Shown: one piece after another, positions 1-9,900 of the stretch
Position numbering within the stretch: the stretch's first letter is position 1
Layout: each line of letters begins with the position of its first letter
Origin: Desulfovibrio sp. G11
Lineage (GTDB): Bacteria; Desulfobacterota; Desulfovibrionia; Desulfovibrionales; Desulfovibrionaceae
Assembly: GCF_900243745.1 (NCBI RefSeq)
Contig: NZ_LT984798.1
Location: 2,102,501-2,166,500 of the forward strand
DNA: 64,000 bases
Direction of reading: 5' to 3'
Program-made: the position numbers and the translations under genes
The notes under the pieces: generated by a model
Seen by the model: only the letters and a program-made list of their open reading frames with translations
Database searches by the model: none
What the model was told of the DNA's origin: nothing

Positions 1-419
1 TGCCCGGCTCGCTGCGCGATGCGGACTGGCTGCTGGAGCGCATGCCTCAGGTGCGCCTGGCCACGGGGCCTCTGCAGCCGCAGATGCTTGCCTGCCGTCT
101 GCTGGTCGTGGACCACAACTGCACCACGACCCTTGAGGCTCTGGTCGCCAACGTGCCGACCATTCTGTTCTGGCGGCGCGATGTGTGGCCCGTCACCCCA
201 CAAAGCGACGCCCTGCTGGACGTGCTTGTCAGGGCGGGTATACTGTACGCCACGCCTGAAGAGGCCGCCGCCAAGGTTGCCGAGGTGTGGGAAGCCCCCC
301 GCGCATGGTGGAGCCGCACTTCTGTGCAGGACGCCCGCCGCGCCTTTTGCGCCCTGCAGGCTCTTACGCTCAAGGGTGATGAAAACCATTATTGGATCTC
401 AACGTTGAAGAGTTTATAA
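1..419 (+). CDS. 3' end of a LIC12162-type surface-sugar transferase (partial)
   Basis: The frame is open from the left edge (codons from base 3) to the stop at 417-419, so only the last ~138 residues are seen. The segment reading VVDHNCTTTLEAL, then PTILFWRRDVWP, then a GILYATPEEAA stretch and a final WW pair resembles the C-terminal nucleotide-sugar-binding half of LIC12162/TIGR04331-type transferases found in O-antigen and flagellin-glycan loci. Family placement is from memory of that pattern; the N-terminal half is outside the window. The next gene starts three bases after the stop, so the two are probably co-transcribed. Confidence 0.55.
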   Translation, partial: PGSLRDADWLLERMPQVRLATGPLQPQMLACRLLVVDHNCTTTLEALVANVPTILFWRRDVWPVTPQSDALLDVLVRAGILYATPEEAAAKVAEVWEAPRAWWSRTSVQDARRAFCALQALTLKGDENHYWISTLKSL

Positions 420-422
420 CAC

Positions 423-1463
423 ATGAAAATCCGGTTAGTTATCATAGTTTTTCTGGCATTTTTGTGCCTTTCGCCTTTGTGGCTGTCACAGGGCGACGCC
501 CGCGCTGATGATGGGGAAAGCCTGCGCCAGGTGCAGACGGCACTGGGCAAAAACGATTACGATGAGGCCGTGCGCCTGCTCAAGCCGCTTGTTGACGGCG
601 GCAATGCTGAAGCCCTGTACGTTATGGGCCGTCTTATTCTGGACGGCAAGGGCGTGAAGAAAAACCGCACCCGTGCGGCGGAGTTTTTCCGCCTGGCTGC
701 GGAAAAGGGCGACGTGAGCGCCATGAACTCCTGGGCCACAGCCTTGGCCTCGGGCGACGGCGTGCCGCGCAACTACCGTGAGGCCGCGCGCTGGTTCCGC
801 AAGGCGGCCGAACAGGGGCTGGCCATGGCCCAGTACAACCTTGGTTACCTCTACGCCCACGGGCGCGGCGTCAGCAAGGATGAGGCCGCCGCCATTGACT
901 GGTACAGCCGTGCCGCCAATCAGGGCCTTGCATCGGCCCAGTATTCCCTGGGCTGGACCTATCTGAACAGCAAGGGTGAAAACCAGAGCGACACCAAAGC
1001 CGCCCACTGGTTTGAAAAAGCCGCGGAGCAAGATCACCCCAAGGCGCAGAACAATCTGGCATTCATGTACGCCGAGGGACGGGGCTATGCCCAGGACCCG
1101 GCCAAGGCCGTGCAGTGGTACACACGCGCTGCCGAACAGGGCTATGCCGAAGCCCAGTATAACCTTGGCTTTATGTACGAACAGGGCCGCGGCGTGCCGC
1201 AGGACTATAACCAGGCCGTGGACTGGTACCGCAAGGCTGCGGAGCAGAACGAGGCCGCCGCGCAGTACAGCCTGGGACTCATGTATGATCAGGGAACCGG
1301 CGTGCCGCGCAATCTGAGCGAGGCCAACCGCTGGTACAATCTGGCCGCCAAGAATGGCGACCCCGATGCCCGATCCGTGGTGCGCGCCCAGAACAACAAG
1401 CCGCAGCAGGCGCGCAAGGCCGCTCCGGCAAACCGGCAACAGAAGCGCGATAAAAAGCAGTAG
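423..1463 (+). CDS. Secreted Sel1-repeat (TPR-like) protein
   Basis: A 346-residue protein with an N-terminal signal peptide (charged MKIR, hydrophobic core to about residue 22, then a small-residue region before ADD). From about residue 60 to 315 there are seven consecutive ~36-residue Sel1 repeats, each with the pattern A-x-x-x-LGxMYxxGxGVxxDxxxAxxWYxxAAEQG. The C-terminal ~30 residues are basic and Gln/Lys-rich. Sel1 repeats form alpha/alpha superhelices that scaffold protein-protein contacts; no catalytic residues are expected. It is probably periplasmic or envelope-associated. The specific partner cannot be told. It converges on the cooF end of the hydrogenase operon. Confidence 0.9.
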   Translation: MKIRLVIIVFLAFLCLSPLWLSQGDARADDGESLRQVQTALGKNDYDEAVRLLKPLVDGGNAEALYVMGRLILDGKGVKKNRTRAAEFFRLAAEKGDVSAMNSWATALASGDGVPRNYREAARWFRKAAEQGLAMAQYNLGYLYAHGRGVSKDEAAAIDWYSRAANQGLASAQYSLGWTYLNSKGENQSDTKAAHWFEKAAEQDHPKAQNNLAFMYAEGRGYAQDPAKAVQWYTRAAEQGYAEAQYNLGFMYEQGRGVPQDYNQAVDWYRKAAEQNEAAAQYSLGLMYDQGTGVPRNLSEANRWYNLAAKNGDPDARSVVRAQNNKPQQARKAAPANRQQKRDKKQ

Positions 1464-1486
1464 CATTTGCCATACAGCCAGAAAGC

Positions 1487-1522
1487 CGAGGCCCGTTCGC
1501 ATCTGCATGCGAACGGGCCTCG
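1487..1522. terminator. 16-bp perfect stem-loop between convergent genes
   Basis: Bases 1487-1502 are the exact reverse complement of 1507-1522, with a 4-base loop CTGC. The hairpin lies between the sel1-type gene (stop 1463) and cooF (stop 1610), which converge. There is no clean U-run on either side, so termination strength is uncertain. Confidence 0.6.
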
Positions 1523-1609
1523 TGTATTTGGGGGGCGGGCTGGTCCGCCTTTCTGGTTTTTTCAGGGCAGCGCTATTTTTCAGGGCATCCGCAGCCCTGA
1601 TGGCCTGCC

Positions 1610-2770
1610 CTATTTTTTGCCGCTCTTTTTTGCCGTTTTTTTGCTGCCCTTCGCCGCAGGTTTTTTTGCTGCGGCTGCGGATTTTTTTTCAACCGTTGTT
1701 ACGGCTGCGGGCTTTTTTTCCGCTGTCGCGGGGGCCGGGGATTTTACAGTTTGCTGGGCTTCTTCAACCTTGGCGGCAGCATGGGATCCAGCAGGCTCGG
1801 CAGGGGCCTGGGGAGCGGTTTTCGGAGCGCTTACGGGTTTGTCTTTGGCCGTTGCGGCGGGAGAGAACGCGGCATCTTCTGCATTTTCCGCAGCGGGAGT
1901 TTCATCCGCCTGTACCTGCCCGGCGGAAGGCTCATCGGCCTTTGCCTTTGCAGTAGGGGCGGTTTCGGTGACGGATATTTTTTCAGCTTCGGCGGCGTCT
2001 GCCTTTTCGGCTTCGGGCGCAGGATCTTTTTTCTCCGCCACGGGTGCGGCCGCAGCGGCGGATGCCGTCTGGGGAGCGGGCGTGGCCGATGTTACGGAAA
2101 TTTCTTGCTCACTGGCGGCAGATATGCTTTTTTCTGCGGCTGCGGTTTCGGTGCCTGCGGCAGCTTGTGTGCCGTTTTCCGGGGTTGTTTCAGCCTTGGG
2201 AGCCTCTGGTCTGGCTGCGGCGGCCACAGCCTTCTTTTCCGGCTTGGGTGCTTCCACAACCGTGCCGTCGGCCAGCACCAGCGAGAGGGCGTGGGCGGGG
2301 CAGGCTTCCATGCAGGCGGTAATGCGTTTGCCGTTTTCCATCCGCCACGCGCGGCACATGTCGCAACGCACGGCTACTTCGCGGCGGGCGCGCTGGGCGA
2401 TGGTTTCGCCGTCTTCGCCGTCTACCGTGGGCATGCCGATGGTTTCCATAGTGATGGTTCCGTAGGGGCAGGCCGCCATACACATTTTGCAGGCCACGCA
2501 ATACTGGACGCGCATGATGATGCGCCCCTGCTCATCCTGTTGCAGCGCCCCGGTGGGGCACACATTGACGCAGGGAGCATGGGGGCACTGGTGACAGCGC
2601 ACGGTGGTTTTGAAGCCTTCGGCCTTGACCACCTGCACGCGCGATACCAGTTCATCGCGATGCTTCATGGCCTCTTTGAAACTCATGCCGTGGTGGGCGG
2701 CAATACAGGCCACTTCACAGCGGCGACAGGCGCGGCATTTGTCGGGTACGACCTGGATATGTTCAGTCAT
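1610..2770 (-). CDS. cooF: CooF-like polyferredoxin with long Ala/Lys-rich C-terminal tail
   Basis: A 386-residue protein. Residues 1-175 are a DMSO-reductase-B/CooF type ferredoxin with four cysteine groups: C12-C15-C18-C22, C59-C62-C67-C71, C91-C94-C97-C101 and C136-C139-C153-C157, enough for four [4Fe-4S] clusters. CooF normally passes electrons from CO dehydrogenase to the membrane hydrogenase. Residues ~176-386 are low complexity, rich in Ala, Glu, Pro and Lys, ending in a KKPAAKGSKKTAKKSGKK stretch like a histone-H1 tail; known short CooF proteins are about 190 residues. The start (MTEH) overlaps the end of hypA by 8 bases; an upstream in-frame ATG at 2791 is less likely. It is the last gene of the operon. 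Confidence 0.88.
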   Translation of the reverse strand: MTEHIQVVPDKCRACRRCEVACIAAHHGMSFKEAMKHRDELVSRVQVVKAEGFKTTVRCHQCPHAPCVNVCPTGALQQDEQGRIIMRVQYCVACKMCMAACPYGTITMETIGMPTVDGEDGETIAQRARREVAVRCDMCRAWRMENGKRITACMEACPAHALSLVLADGTVVEAPKPEKKAVAAAARPEAPKAETTPENGTQAAAGTETAAAEKSISAASEQEISVTSATPAPQTASAAAAAPVAEKKDPAPEAEKADAAEAEKISVTETAPTAKAKADEPSAGQVQADETPAAENAEDAAFSPAATAKDKPVSAPKTAPQAPAEPAGSHAAAKVEEAQQTVKSPAPATAEKKPAAVTTVEKKSAAAAKKPAAKGSKKTAKKSGKK

Positions 2771-3146
2771 GGTCCGTTTCCTCGGATGCAACGTGCAGGG
2801 CCATCAGGGTAAGTCCGTGGCCCCCGTTGAAGTGGATGTTCTCGCCGCCGCAACTGGGACAGACGAAATGCCGTTGCGTCAGGCTGAATTCATGGCTGCA
2901 ATCAGTACAGCGGCAGGGCAGGGGCGCTGTATGCAAAAGCAATTGCGCTCCTTCGGCCGGGGTTCCTTCCGCAAAAAGCTCAAAGCAGGCGGTAAGGGTT
3001 TGCGCCTCCACGCAGGCGATAAGGCCAAGCTGGCATTCCACCTTGTGTATGCGCTCTACCTGGTTTTCAGGGTGCGCCTCGTTGTGATCTTTCAGAGACT
3101 TCAGGCAGATGTCCAGAAGGCCCTGAACCAGACTCGCTTCATGCAT
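2763..3146 (-). CDS. hypA: Hydrogenase nickel-insertion protein HypA
   Basis: A 127-residue HypA/HybF-family metallochaperone that delivers nickel to the hydrogenase large subunit. It begins MHEASL, with the family's His2 nickel ligand, and has the zinc site made of C80, C83, C96 and C99. The start was set at the MHE codon; the open frame continues upstream but gives no HypA-like sequence. A dedicated hypA sits between the large subunit and cooF in known Desulfovibrio coo operons, as here. Confidence 0.93.
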   Translation of the reverse strand: MHEASLVQGLLDICLKSLKDHNEAHPENQVERIHKVECQLGLIACVEAQTLTACFELFAEGTPAEGAQLLLHTAPLPCRCTDCSHEFSLTQRHFVCPSCGGENIHFNGGHGLTLMALHVASEETDHD

Positions 3147-3218
3147 GGGCTTTGTCCGCCGCTTCGACGTTTGTGGCATGGGGCGGCTGTTGCCGTGCGC
3201 CGGGCCGGTTTTTATCCG

Positions 3219-3243
3219 GCGGAACGCCGCAGGGGCGTTCCGC
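3219..3243 (-). other. Intercistronic stem-loop between cooH and hypA
   Basis: A 10-bp perfect stem (3219-3228 with 3234-3243, loop of five bases) lies in the 148-base space between the cooH stop and the hypA start. It has no U-run, so it is more likely an mRNA-processing or stability element than a terminator. Confidence 0.5.
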
Positions 3244-3294
3244 GCAGAAAAATCCGTTCTTCCGGCAGCATCCGGCATGCATCGCCGTACTGCC

Positions 3295-4377
3295 CTAGCG
3301 TTCCGTGCAGGACACGCAGGGGTCGATACTGTTGGTGATCAGGGCCACATCGGCCACCTTGCAGTCACGCATCATCACGCCCAGAGCCTCCCAGTTCATG
3401 TAGGAAGGCACACGCCACTTGAGGCGCGAGGGTATGTCCGTCTCATTGGTGCGGATATAGTAGAAAACCTCGCCGCGCGGCGCTTCAGAGCGGGCGCAGG
3501 CCTCGGCCGTGCGTATCTGGCGCATGGGGGCCGTTACCTCGCCTTCGGGCATGCGCGCGATGCACTGGCGGATGATGCTGAAGGATTCGAGCACTTCGTG
3601 CATGCGCACCATAGTGCGGGCGTGGATGCAGCCGCTCTGTTCCACAATGGTTTTGAATTCCACATCAGGATAGGCGGCGTAAGGCGAGTCCTTACGCACG
3701 TCCAGCTGCAGGCCGGAGCCGCGCGCCACAGGGCCAACCACGCCAAGGCGGATGGCGTCTTCCCTGGGCAGCACGCCAAGGCCCTTGGTACGGGCCAGAA
3801 CCATGCTGTTGGTGTCGTAAATCTCGCGGATTTCGTCCACCTGCGGCTCCACCTTGTCCAGCATTTTGCGCATGTAGTCCAGCAGCTCCGCATTGACATT
3901 GTATTTTACGCCGCCAATGCAGTTCGCAGCCAGGTTCATGCGGTTGCCGTAAACGGTTTCTTTCAGGTCCTGCATCATTTCACGCACTTCCATGACGTGC
4001 ATGAACAGCGACTTGAAGCCGATGATGTGCGCCTGAATGGCAGTGTTGAACAGGTGCGAGGCGATACGCTTGATTTCTTCCGCCACTACGCGCAAATAGC
4101 GCGCGCGGTCGGGGATGGTGATGCCCAGCACGTTTTCCACCACCATGCTGTAGGTGAAGGAGTGGCTGTTGGAGCACAGGGAGCACACGCGTTCGGTAAG
4201 CGTGACGTTTTTGACCAGGTTGCGCTGGGTGGCCATGGCCTCCATGCCGCGGTGCACATGGCCGGAGGTCAGTTCCACGTGACGCACGGTTTCACCGTCC
4301 ACCGTCAGGTGGAAGTATACCGGTTCCTCAAGGGCCACGTGTACCGGCCCGAGAGGCATGGTGAAGGTGCTGGTCAT
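3295..4377 (-). CDS. cooH: Energy-converting [NiFe] hydrogenase large subunit CooH
   Basis: A 360-residue group-4 [NiFe]-hydrogenase catalytic subunit, homologous to complex I NuoD. The two nickel-binding motifs are present: RVCSLCSNSH (C65, C68) near the N-terminus and DPCVSCTER (C354, C357) at the very C-terminus. The chain ends three residues after the last cysteine, so there is no cleavable C-terminal peptide, as known for CooH-type enzymes. It reduces protons to H2 on the cytoplasmic face of a proton-pumping membrane complex. Its start overlaps the cooU stop by four bases (ATGA), indicating translational coupling. Confidence 0.95.
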   Translation of the reverse strand: MTSTFTMPLGPVHVALEEPVYFHLTVDGETVRHVELTSGHVHRGMEAMATQRNLVKNVTLTERVCSLCSNSHSFTYSMVVENVLGITIPDRARYLRVVAEEIKRIASHLFNTAIQAHIIGFKSLFMHVMEVREMMQDLKETVYGNRMNLAANCIGGVKYNVNAELLDYMRKMLDKVEPQVDEIREIYDTNSMVLARTKGLGVLPREDAIRLGVVGPVARGSGLQLDVRKDSPYAAYPDVEFKTIVEQSGCIHARTMVRMHEVLESFSIIRQCIARMPEGEVTAPMRQIRTAEACARSEAPRGEVFYYIRTNETDIPSRLKWRVPSYMNWEALGVMMRDCKVADVALITNSIDPCVSCTER

Positions 4378-4910
4378 GACTGGTTCTCCTTATCCTTGAG
4401 GATGCGTTCCCACAGGTCGGTGGTACAGGCGCCGTTCATCATGATGGAAAGAGGCACGGCTTCGTTGAGAATGCCCGCGTCCAGCTCTTCATCAAGAAAG
4501 AGCCGGCGGGGATTGGGCTGCCCCGTGACCTGAATGCCGTAAAGTTCCATCATTTCCCGTTCGTGCCAGTCCGCGTTGGCAAAGAGCGGCGTGATGGAGG
4601 GTACGGTGGGCCACTCGCCGTTAAGGGTCACGGTCATGTTGTAAACAACACCATCCAGTTCAAAGTGGTAACACACTTCCTGCATGGGCTCGCTGAGCTG
4701 GCGGCGGTTATAGGCCGTCACCATGGCCAGACGGGCATCGGCCTGGCGCAGTATTTCCGCGCCGCGGGTGAGCATGCGCGGCGTACCCAGCCGGAACCAG
4801 TGGAAGGCATTGCCGAAACTGTCGGTACTGTGGTGGATGGCGTCGGCCTCGGTGCAGAGGGCGGAAAGGTCCTCGATGACTTTGGCGTTGCCGTTAATGG
4901 TCTCTTGCAT
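4374..4910 (-). CDS. cooU: CO-induced hydrogenase subunit CooU (NuoC-like)
   Basis: A 178-residue homologue of the 30-kDa complex I subunit NuoC. It contains the NuoC-like stretch WHEREMMELYGI followed by GQPNPRRLFLDEE, which matches the family signature around the ExExxDLxGI motif. It forms part of the peripheral arm with CooH, CooL and CooX. Function in the complex is structural as far as known. Confidence 0.88.
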   Translation of the reverse strand: MQETINGNAKVIEDLSALCTEADAIHHSTDSFGNAFHWFRLGTPRMLTRGAEILRQADARLAMVTAYNRRQLSEPMQEVCYHFELDGVVYNMTVTLNGEWPTVPSITPLFANADWHEREMMELYGIQVTGQPNPRRLFLDEELDAGILNEAVPLSIMMNGACTTDLWERILKDKENQS

Positions 4911-4932
4911 ATGTTCTCCGCGGTGCAGACCG

Positions 4933-5511
4933 CTAATCTTTTGTGGGAGCCGCCGAGGTTACGGCCTTTTCCACCGGGGTTTCGCCCGGTTCCGGCAGCA
5001 GGCAGGCATTGCGCTTGGCGTCTTCAATCTGACGGCATTTGGGGCAGAGCCTGCGTGTCAGCTCGGGGTCGATCTCGTCGTTCCAGGCATAAAGCTTTTC
5101 AGCCAGTGCCTTGGGTATGGGCCGCATAAGCTCGCCGCACTGGGCGCACGGTTCATACTTGATGGTGTGCTGCTCAAGCCTTTTATATTTTTCGGTCTGG
5201 GCGTGCGCCGAATGCCAGTCTGTGCTGATGCTCATGGCCCCGGTGGGGCAGTAGTGGCGGCACGAGGCACACAGGCAGCACGAGTTTTGCCAGATGGTTA
5301 TGGTAAAGCCTGAACTGTCGGGCAACTGGCCGATATGGATGGCCCCCGCAGCGCAGGAGTGACGGCAGATGCCGCAGCCCATGCACAGGTCCGGGTCAAC
5401 AACGGCCCTGCCGCGCAGGCGCTCGGGGGTGAAGGTTTCGCCCAGAGGAAAAGGATCGGTGCTGGGGCCTTCAAGCAGGTTGCGGAATAAAACTTTAAGA
5501 AAGCCCGCCAT
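4933..5511 (-). CDS. cooX: Two-[4Fe-4S] hydrogenase subunit CooX (NuoI-like)
   Basis: A 192-residue ferredoxin subunit. Two cluster motifs are visible: C43-C46-C49-C53 and a second group C78-C81-C84-C88. Two further Cys pairs lie in the C-terminal part (CAQCGE and CPKC) and could bind zinc or another metal. It links CooF to the small subunit CooL in the electron path. The gap to cooL is one base. Confidence 0.9.
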   Translation of the reverse strand: MAGFLKVLFRNLLEGPSTDPFPLGETFTPERLRGRAVVDPDLCMGCGICRHSCAAGAIHIGQLPDSSGFTITIWQNSCCLCASCRHYCPTGAMSISTDWHSAHAQTEKYKRLEQHTIKYEPCAQCGELMRPIPKALAEKLYAWNDEIDPELTRRLCPKCRQIEDAKRNACLLPEPGETPVEKAVTSAAPTKD

Positions 5512-5512
5512 A

Positions 5513-5962
5513 TTATTCCTCCACGCCCAGTTTTTTCAGCCAGATGGACCGGGCCAGCACTACGCCTTCAAGTATGGCCTGGGGGCGCGGGGGGCAGCCG
5601 GGTACGTTCACATCCACGGGCAGGTAGCGGTCAATGGGGCCTTCAATGGAGTACCCTTCGCGGAAGACCCCGCCGGATATGGGGCATATGCCCACGGCCA
5701 CCGTGACCTTGGGTTCGGGAATTTCATCCCACACGCGCAACACACGGTCGCGCACCCTTGTGGTAAGGGGGCCGGTAATAAGCACAATATCGGCATGGCG
5801 CGGGCTGCCGCAGTAGCGGCAACCGAGGCGTTCCACGTCATAGCGCGGAATACAGGCCGTGGTGGCCAGTTCCACGTCACAGCCGTTGCAGGAACCGGCA
5901 TTGATGCGGAACAGCCACGGCGAACGCACGGAAAGTTTTTTAAGCATATTGTCAAGCGACAC
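5513..5962 (-). CDS. cooL: Hydrogenase small subunit CooL (NuoB-like)
   Basis: A 149-residue [NiFe]-hydrogenase small subunit of the NuoB/EchC type. It begins with a short arm and the C25-N-G-C28 motif, followed by GCRYCG, a GICPISGG segment and PGCPPRP, supplying ligands for the proximal [4Fe-4S] cluster next to the nickel site in CooH. It is much shorter than periplasmic hydrogenase small subunits because it has no twin-arginine leader and only the proximal cluster domain. Confidence 0.93.
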   Translation of the reverse strand: MSLDNMLKKLSVRSPWLFRINAGSCNGCDVELATTACIPRYDVERLGCRYCGSPRHADIVLITGPLTTRVRDRVLRVWDEIPEPKVTVAVGICPISGGVFREGYSIEGPIDRYLPVDVNVPGCPPRPQAILEGVVLARSIWLKKLGVEE

Positions 5963-5972
5963 GGCGGCCTCC

Positions 5973-6944
5973 TTACATCACCCAGACCAGTATCAGGCTG
6001 CACAGCGCAAGGGCTGTGGGCACAGTCACATAAAAGCGAAACGCCTGGTCAATGCGGAAACGCCCGGTGGCCGACTTGACCAGGGTGAGCGAAACCAGCA
6101 TGAGCGCGAAACACTTGAACAGGAACCACAAGAGATTGATGGGCCACCATTCAGATATGGTGCCGGGAAAGAAAAGCGCAACCCCCAGCCCCAGAACAAC
6201 GAAGGTTTTGAGAGCCGACGTTATCTGAAAAAGCGCCAGCAGCGGGCCGCCGTATTCCAGCAGCGGGCCTTCGATGATTTCTGTTTCGGCCTCGGGGATG
6301 TCAAAGGGCACAACCCCCATAGTGCCGGGCAGAAAGATCAGATAGGCCAGAAACGCCGGTATCATGGACGGGTTAAAGCCGAAAGATCCGGCCTGCTGCT
6401 GCAGGGCCACGATTTTGTAAAGCGAGAATTCCGCGCCCCAGGCTCCGCCCGCAAGGGTTTTGCCTGTCAGCATGGCTACAGCCAGCAGAATCATGAGCAG
6501 AGGCGTTTCATAGGCGAACATAAGGGTCATTTCGCGTGAAAAGCCCACTGCGCCGAAGGGCGAGCTTGAGGCCGAGCCGCCAAGCATGATGGCCATGGCC
6601 GGAATGGGCAGCAGGTAAAAGATCACCAGCAGGTCACCCATGTTGAACAGGCCGTTATATACGCCCGAGATGGGGATAAAGGCGGCACAAACGGCCATGC
6701 CCGTGAAGCCGAAAACCGGGGCCAGCAAAAATGCCGGGCGGCAGGCGGTACGGGGAATCATGGTTTCCTTGGTCAGCAGCTTTGCAATGTCCAGCCAGGG
6801 CTGCGCCAGGGGCGGCCCCACGCGGCGTTGCAGGCGGGCTTCTACCCGGCGGTCCAGTCCTTTGAAGAACATGGCCACCATGAGGGCAAAGGCCCCGCCG
6901 GGGAAGACGCACATATGCAGTATGGCAAGCAGGGTATCGCTCAT
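5973..6944 (-). CDS. cooK: Membrane subunit CooK (NuoH-like)
   Basis: A 323-residue integral membrane protein with about eight hydrophobic segments, homologous to NuoH/HyfC. It has the NuoH-type first loop (RRVGPPLAQPWLDIAKLL) and the conserved PFDIPEAETEIIEG loop that interfaces with the hydrogenase arm. It couples electron transfer to ion movement. The start overlaps the cooM stop by four bases. Confidence 0.93.
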   Translation of the reverse strand: MSDTLLAILHMCVFPGGAFALMVAMFFKGLDRRVEARLQRRVGPPLAQPWLDIAKLLTKETMIPRTACRPAFLLAPVFGFTGMAVCAAFIPISGVYNGLFNMGDLLVIFYLLPIPAMAIMLGGSASSSPFGAVGFSREMTLMFAYETPLLMILLAVAMLTGKTLAGGAWGAEFSLYKIVALQQQAGSFGFNPSMIPAFLAYLIFLPGTMGVVPFDIPEAETEIIEGPLLEYGGPLLALFQITSALKTFVVLGLGVALFFPGTISEWWPINLLWFLFKCFALMLVSLTLVKSATGRFRIDQAFRFYVTVPTALALCSLILVWVM

Positions 6945-9900
6945 GAGCGGTTCTCCTTGGGCGCGCGCTCACTGCCGAGAAGGCGCGTGAGGCCGCCGTA
7001 AATGCTGGAAGGCGTCATGCGGCTGGTGGCCGTTTCGGGCGGCAGGCCGCAGGTGTGCACGTCGATTTCGCGCAGGCGGGTAAAGCGCTTCACAAACCAG
7101 CAGCCGCCCGCGAAAGCCAGGGCCATCATCACGAACATGCCCGTGGCGTTCCAGGCTCCCGCGCCTGAAAGCACGCCGGAAAGGCCCACGTTCAGAGGCA
7201 TGAAGCCGTATTCAAACAGCACCGAATTGATGGGCCCGAGTGCAAGGCCGGGGAATATGCCCGTAAGCAGACAACCTGCGGCCAGAATGCCCATGGGTAC
7301 ACGCATGATGCGCGGCACTTCCCTGATTTCGTCAAGGTCGCGGGCGGGCTGGCCCAGAAAGGCCGCGTGCAGGAACTTGGCTATATAGGCCATGGTCAGC
7401 ACGCTGCCGATGAGGGAAAGCAGCGCCAGGAAGGGCTGACCGGCTTCCATGAGGGCATGGTAGATAAGCCATTTGGACGAGAAGCCGCTGGTGGGGGGAA
7501 CACCCACCACCGAAAGCCCGGCAATGGCGAACATGGCCAGGGTAAAGGGCATCTTGCGCCCGATACCGCCCAGGTCGTCCAGCGTTTCTTTGTGGCTGGC
7601 AAACATGACTGCGCCGCAGACAAGGAAGAGCAGGTCTTTGAAGAAAACGTGGTTGATGACGTGCAGCATGCCGCCCGCGTAACCAAGCGCGCCGCCTGCT
7701 GCCACGGCGAGGACCATGTAGCCGAGCTGGCTGACCGTCGAGTAGATGAATATCAGCTTGATGCCGTTGCTGCGCAGCGCCTGAAGGGCGGCCATGATGA
7801 TGGTGATACCGCCTATCCACATGACGGCCACGCTGATGGAGCCTTGTTCAAACCCGCCCAGAACCCCGGCGAGGGCGAAACCGCCGCCGAGCAGCATGAA
7901 CAGCTTGATAAGCCCCAGTATGGCGCTCTTCAGCAGAACCGAAGAGATGTAGCCGGACACGGGGGTCGGGGCAAGGGCCGGGTGCATCTGCCAGTCAATG
8001 CGGAACGGCAGCTGGGCGGCCTTCATGACAAAACCGGCGGCCAGCAGGGCCATGCCAAGCCAGGCCGCGCCCGGCGACAGGCTGGGAGCCATGCCTTCCA
8101 GCAGCAGGGTGCTGAAGGGGGTAAAGGGTCCGATAACGCACAGGCCCACAAAGATGAAGCCCGCGCCGAACACGTTGAAGATAAAGTATTTGAAGGCCTC
8201 ACGCAGGGATGCCTTGTCGCCTTCGTGGGCAATGGCCAGGTACAGCGTCCACGAACTCATGATTTCCCAGAACAGGAAGAAGCTCAGCAGGTACTGGCTG
8301 GCCGCCATGCCCACCAGACCGCCGCACATGGCGGTAAAGGCGCAGTAGAAGCGCCATTGCCGATGGCTGTGTTCCATATAGCCCAGTGCATAGGCCATAT
8401 TGACCGCGCCCAGCAGGGGGACGATAAGGGCAAAGCAGAAAGAGAGCGTGTCCAGACCGCGCCCGAACAGGATCACCAGCAGGGCGGTGGCAAGCAGTAC
8501 TCCCACGCTGGTTTTGCCCGCCATGATGCGGTTCTTGTGGAATAGGGCAGGCAAAAGCGCGCCAAATACGGGGACGACCACATAGATGGGCCAGCTCACG
8601 TTCATGGCCAGCAGCACCGATGCGTCGGAGGGGTTGGGTACGAAGGCAAGGCTGGCTACGGGAACCACAATCTGCATGGGCAGTTGCGGCGCAAGGCCAA
8701 GCAGCAGACACAGGGCGGCAAGTGCTCCCATGCCGAGACGCATGGTCAGGGGCGCTTCGGTGGCTTTGGGCAGGTAGTCGGGGCGTTCCTCAAAGACCAG
8801 GGTCTTGAGGATGCGTGTGTAGTACACAAGGCCCACCAGTGATCCGCCGAGAATAAGGGCGGCCAGCCAGAGTTGCCCGGCCTCTGTGGCGGCCTGTATC
8901 ATCAGGAATTTGCTGTAAAACGCACCAAACGGCGGCAGCCCCATAATGCTCACAAGGCCAATGCCCATGCAGGCCACGGTGAAGGGCATCTGGCGGCCCA
9001 GGCCGCGCAGGTCGGCAAGTTTGCGGCTGCCGCTGCGCAGGATGAGCGCGCCTGCGCCGAGGAAGAGCAGGTCCTTCATTATGGCGTGGTTGAACATGTG
9101 CCACAGCGCGCCGGTTGTGGAAAGCCACGTGCCGATGCCGAGCACCAGCGCGATTTCACCGATCTGTCCCAGTGTGGAATAAGCCAGCATGCGCTTGATG
9201 TCGTCCTGCCGCAAGGCCATGACCTCGCCCAGGATGAGGGTGGCGGCACCCGTGAAGACCAGGCCCGTGCCGAGCCAGGAAAGCCCGAACAGGCCCGGCA
9301 GGCTGCTGACCATGGGCCGCATGAGCAGCACGGCCACAATGCCGAAGATGCCCATCTTGGTTATGATGCCCGACAGGGGGGCCGAAACCGAAGAAGGCGC
9401 GGCCGGATGGGCGTCGGGCAACCAGGAATGCAGAGGCACAAGGCCGGCCTTGACGCCAAATCCCGCCAGGCAGAGCACAAAAGCTGCCTGCACCACCGGC
9501 GTGGGTACAAAACCCTGACCGAGCATGAGCAGGCCGGGCAGCATGAAAAGCGCGCCGCCCGCGCACATTATGTAGTATTTGAGGCCGGCGTCAAACGCGC
9601 TGCGGCGTCCTTCGTGTACCACCAGAAAGTAGGAGGCGAAGGTCATGAGCTCCCAGTAGCCATACAGGCCTGGAGCATCAGAGCTTGAGACTATGCCGGC
9701 CAGCGAGGCGAAGGTGAGCAGCAGGAAGAACCAGTAGCGCCCCTGATGGCGCCCGTGGATGTAGCCCTGCGAGTATACGCAGACCACCAGGGCCACCAGG
9801 CTGGTCATGATCAAAAACAGTTTGGCTGTGGGGCCGGCTTCAATGGCAAGGGCCAGAACAAAGGCCAGGGCCGCGAATGCCGTGCCCACCACTGGCGCCT

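Noticed and set aside
3145..4533. A 462-residue plus-strand protein
   Set aside because: Antisense to cooH and cooU, which carry unmistakable hydrogenase motifs.
7367..8545. A 392-residue plus-strand protein
   Set aside because: It is the antisense shadow of cooM, with shadow-type composition (Gln/Gly/His-rich), no ribosome-binding site and no family.
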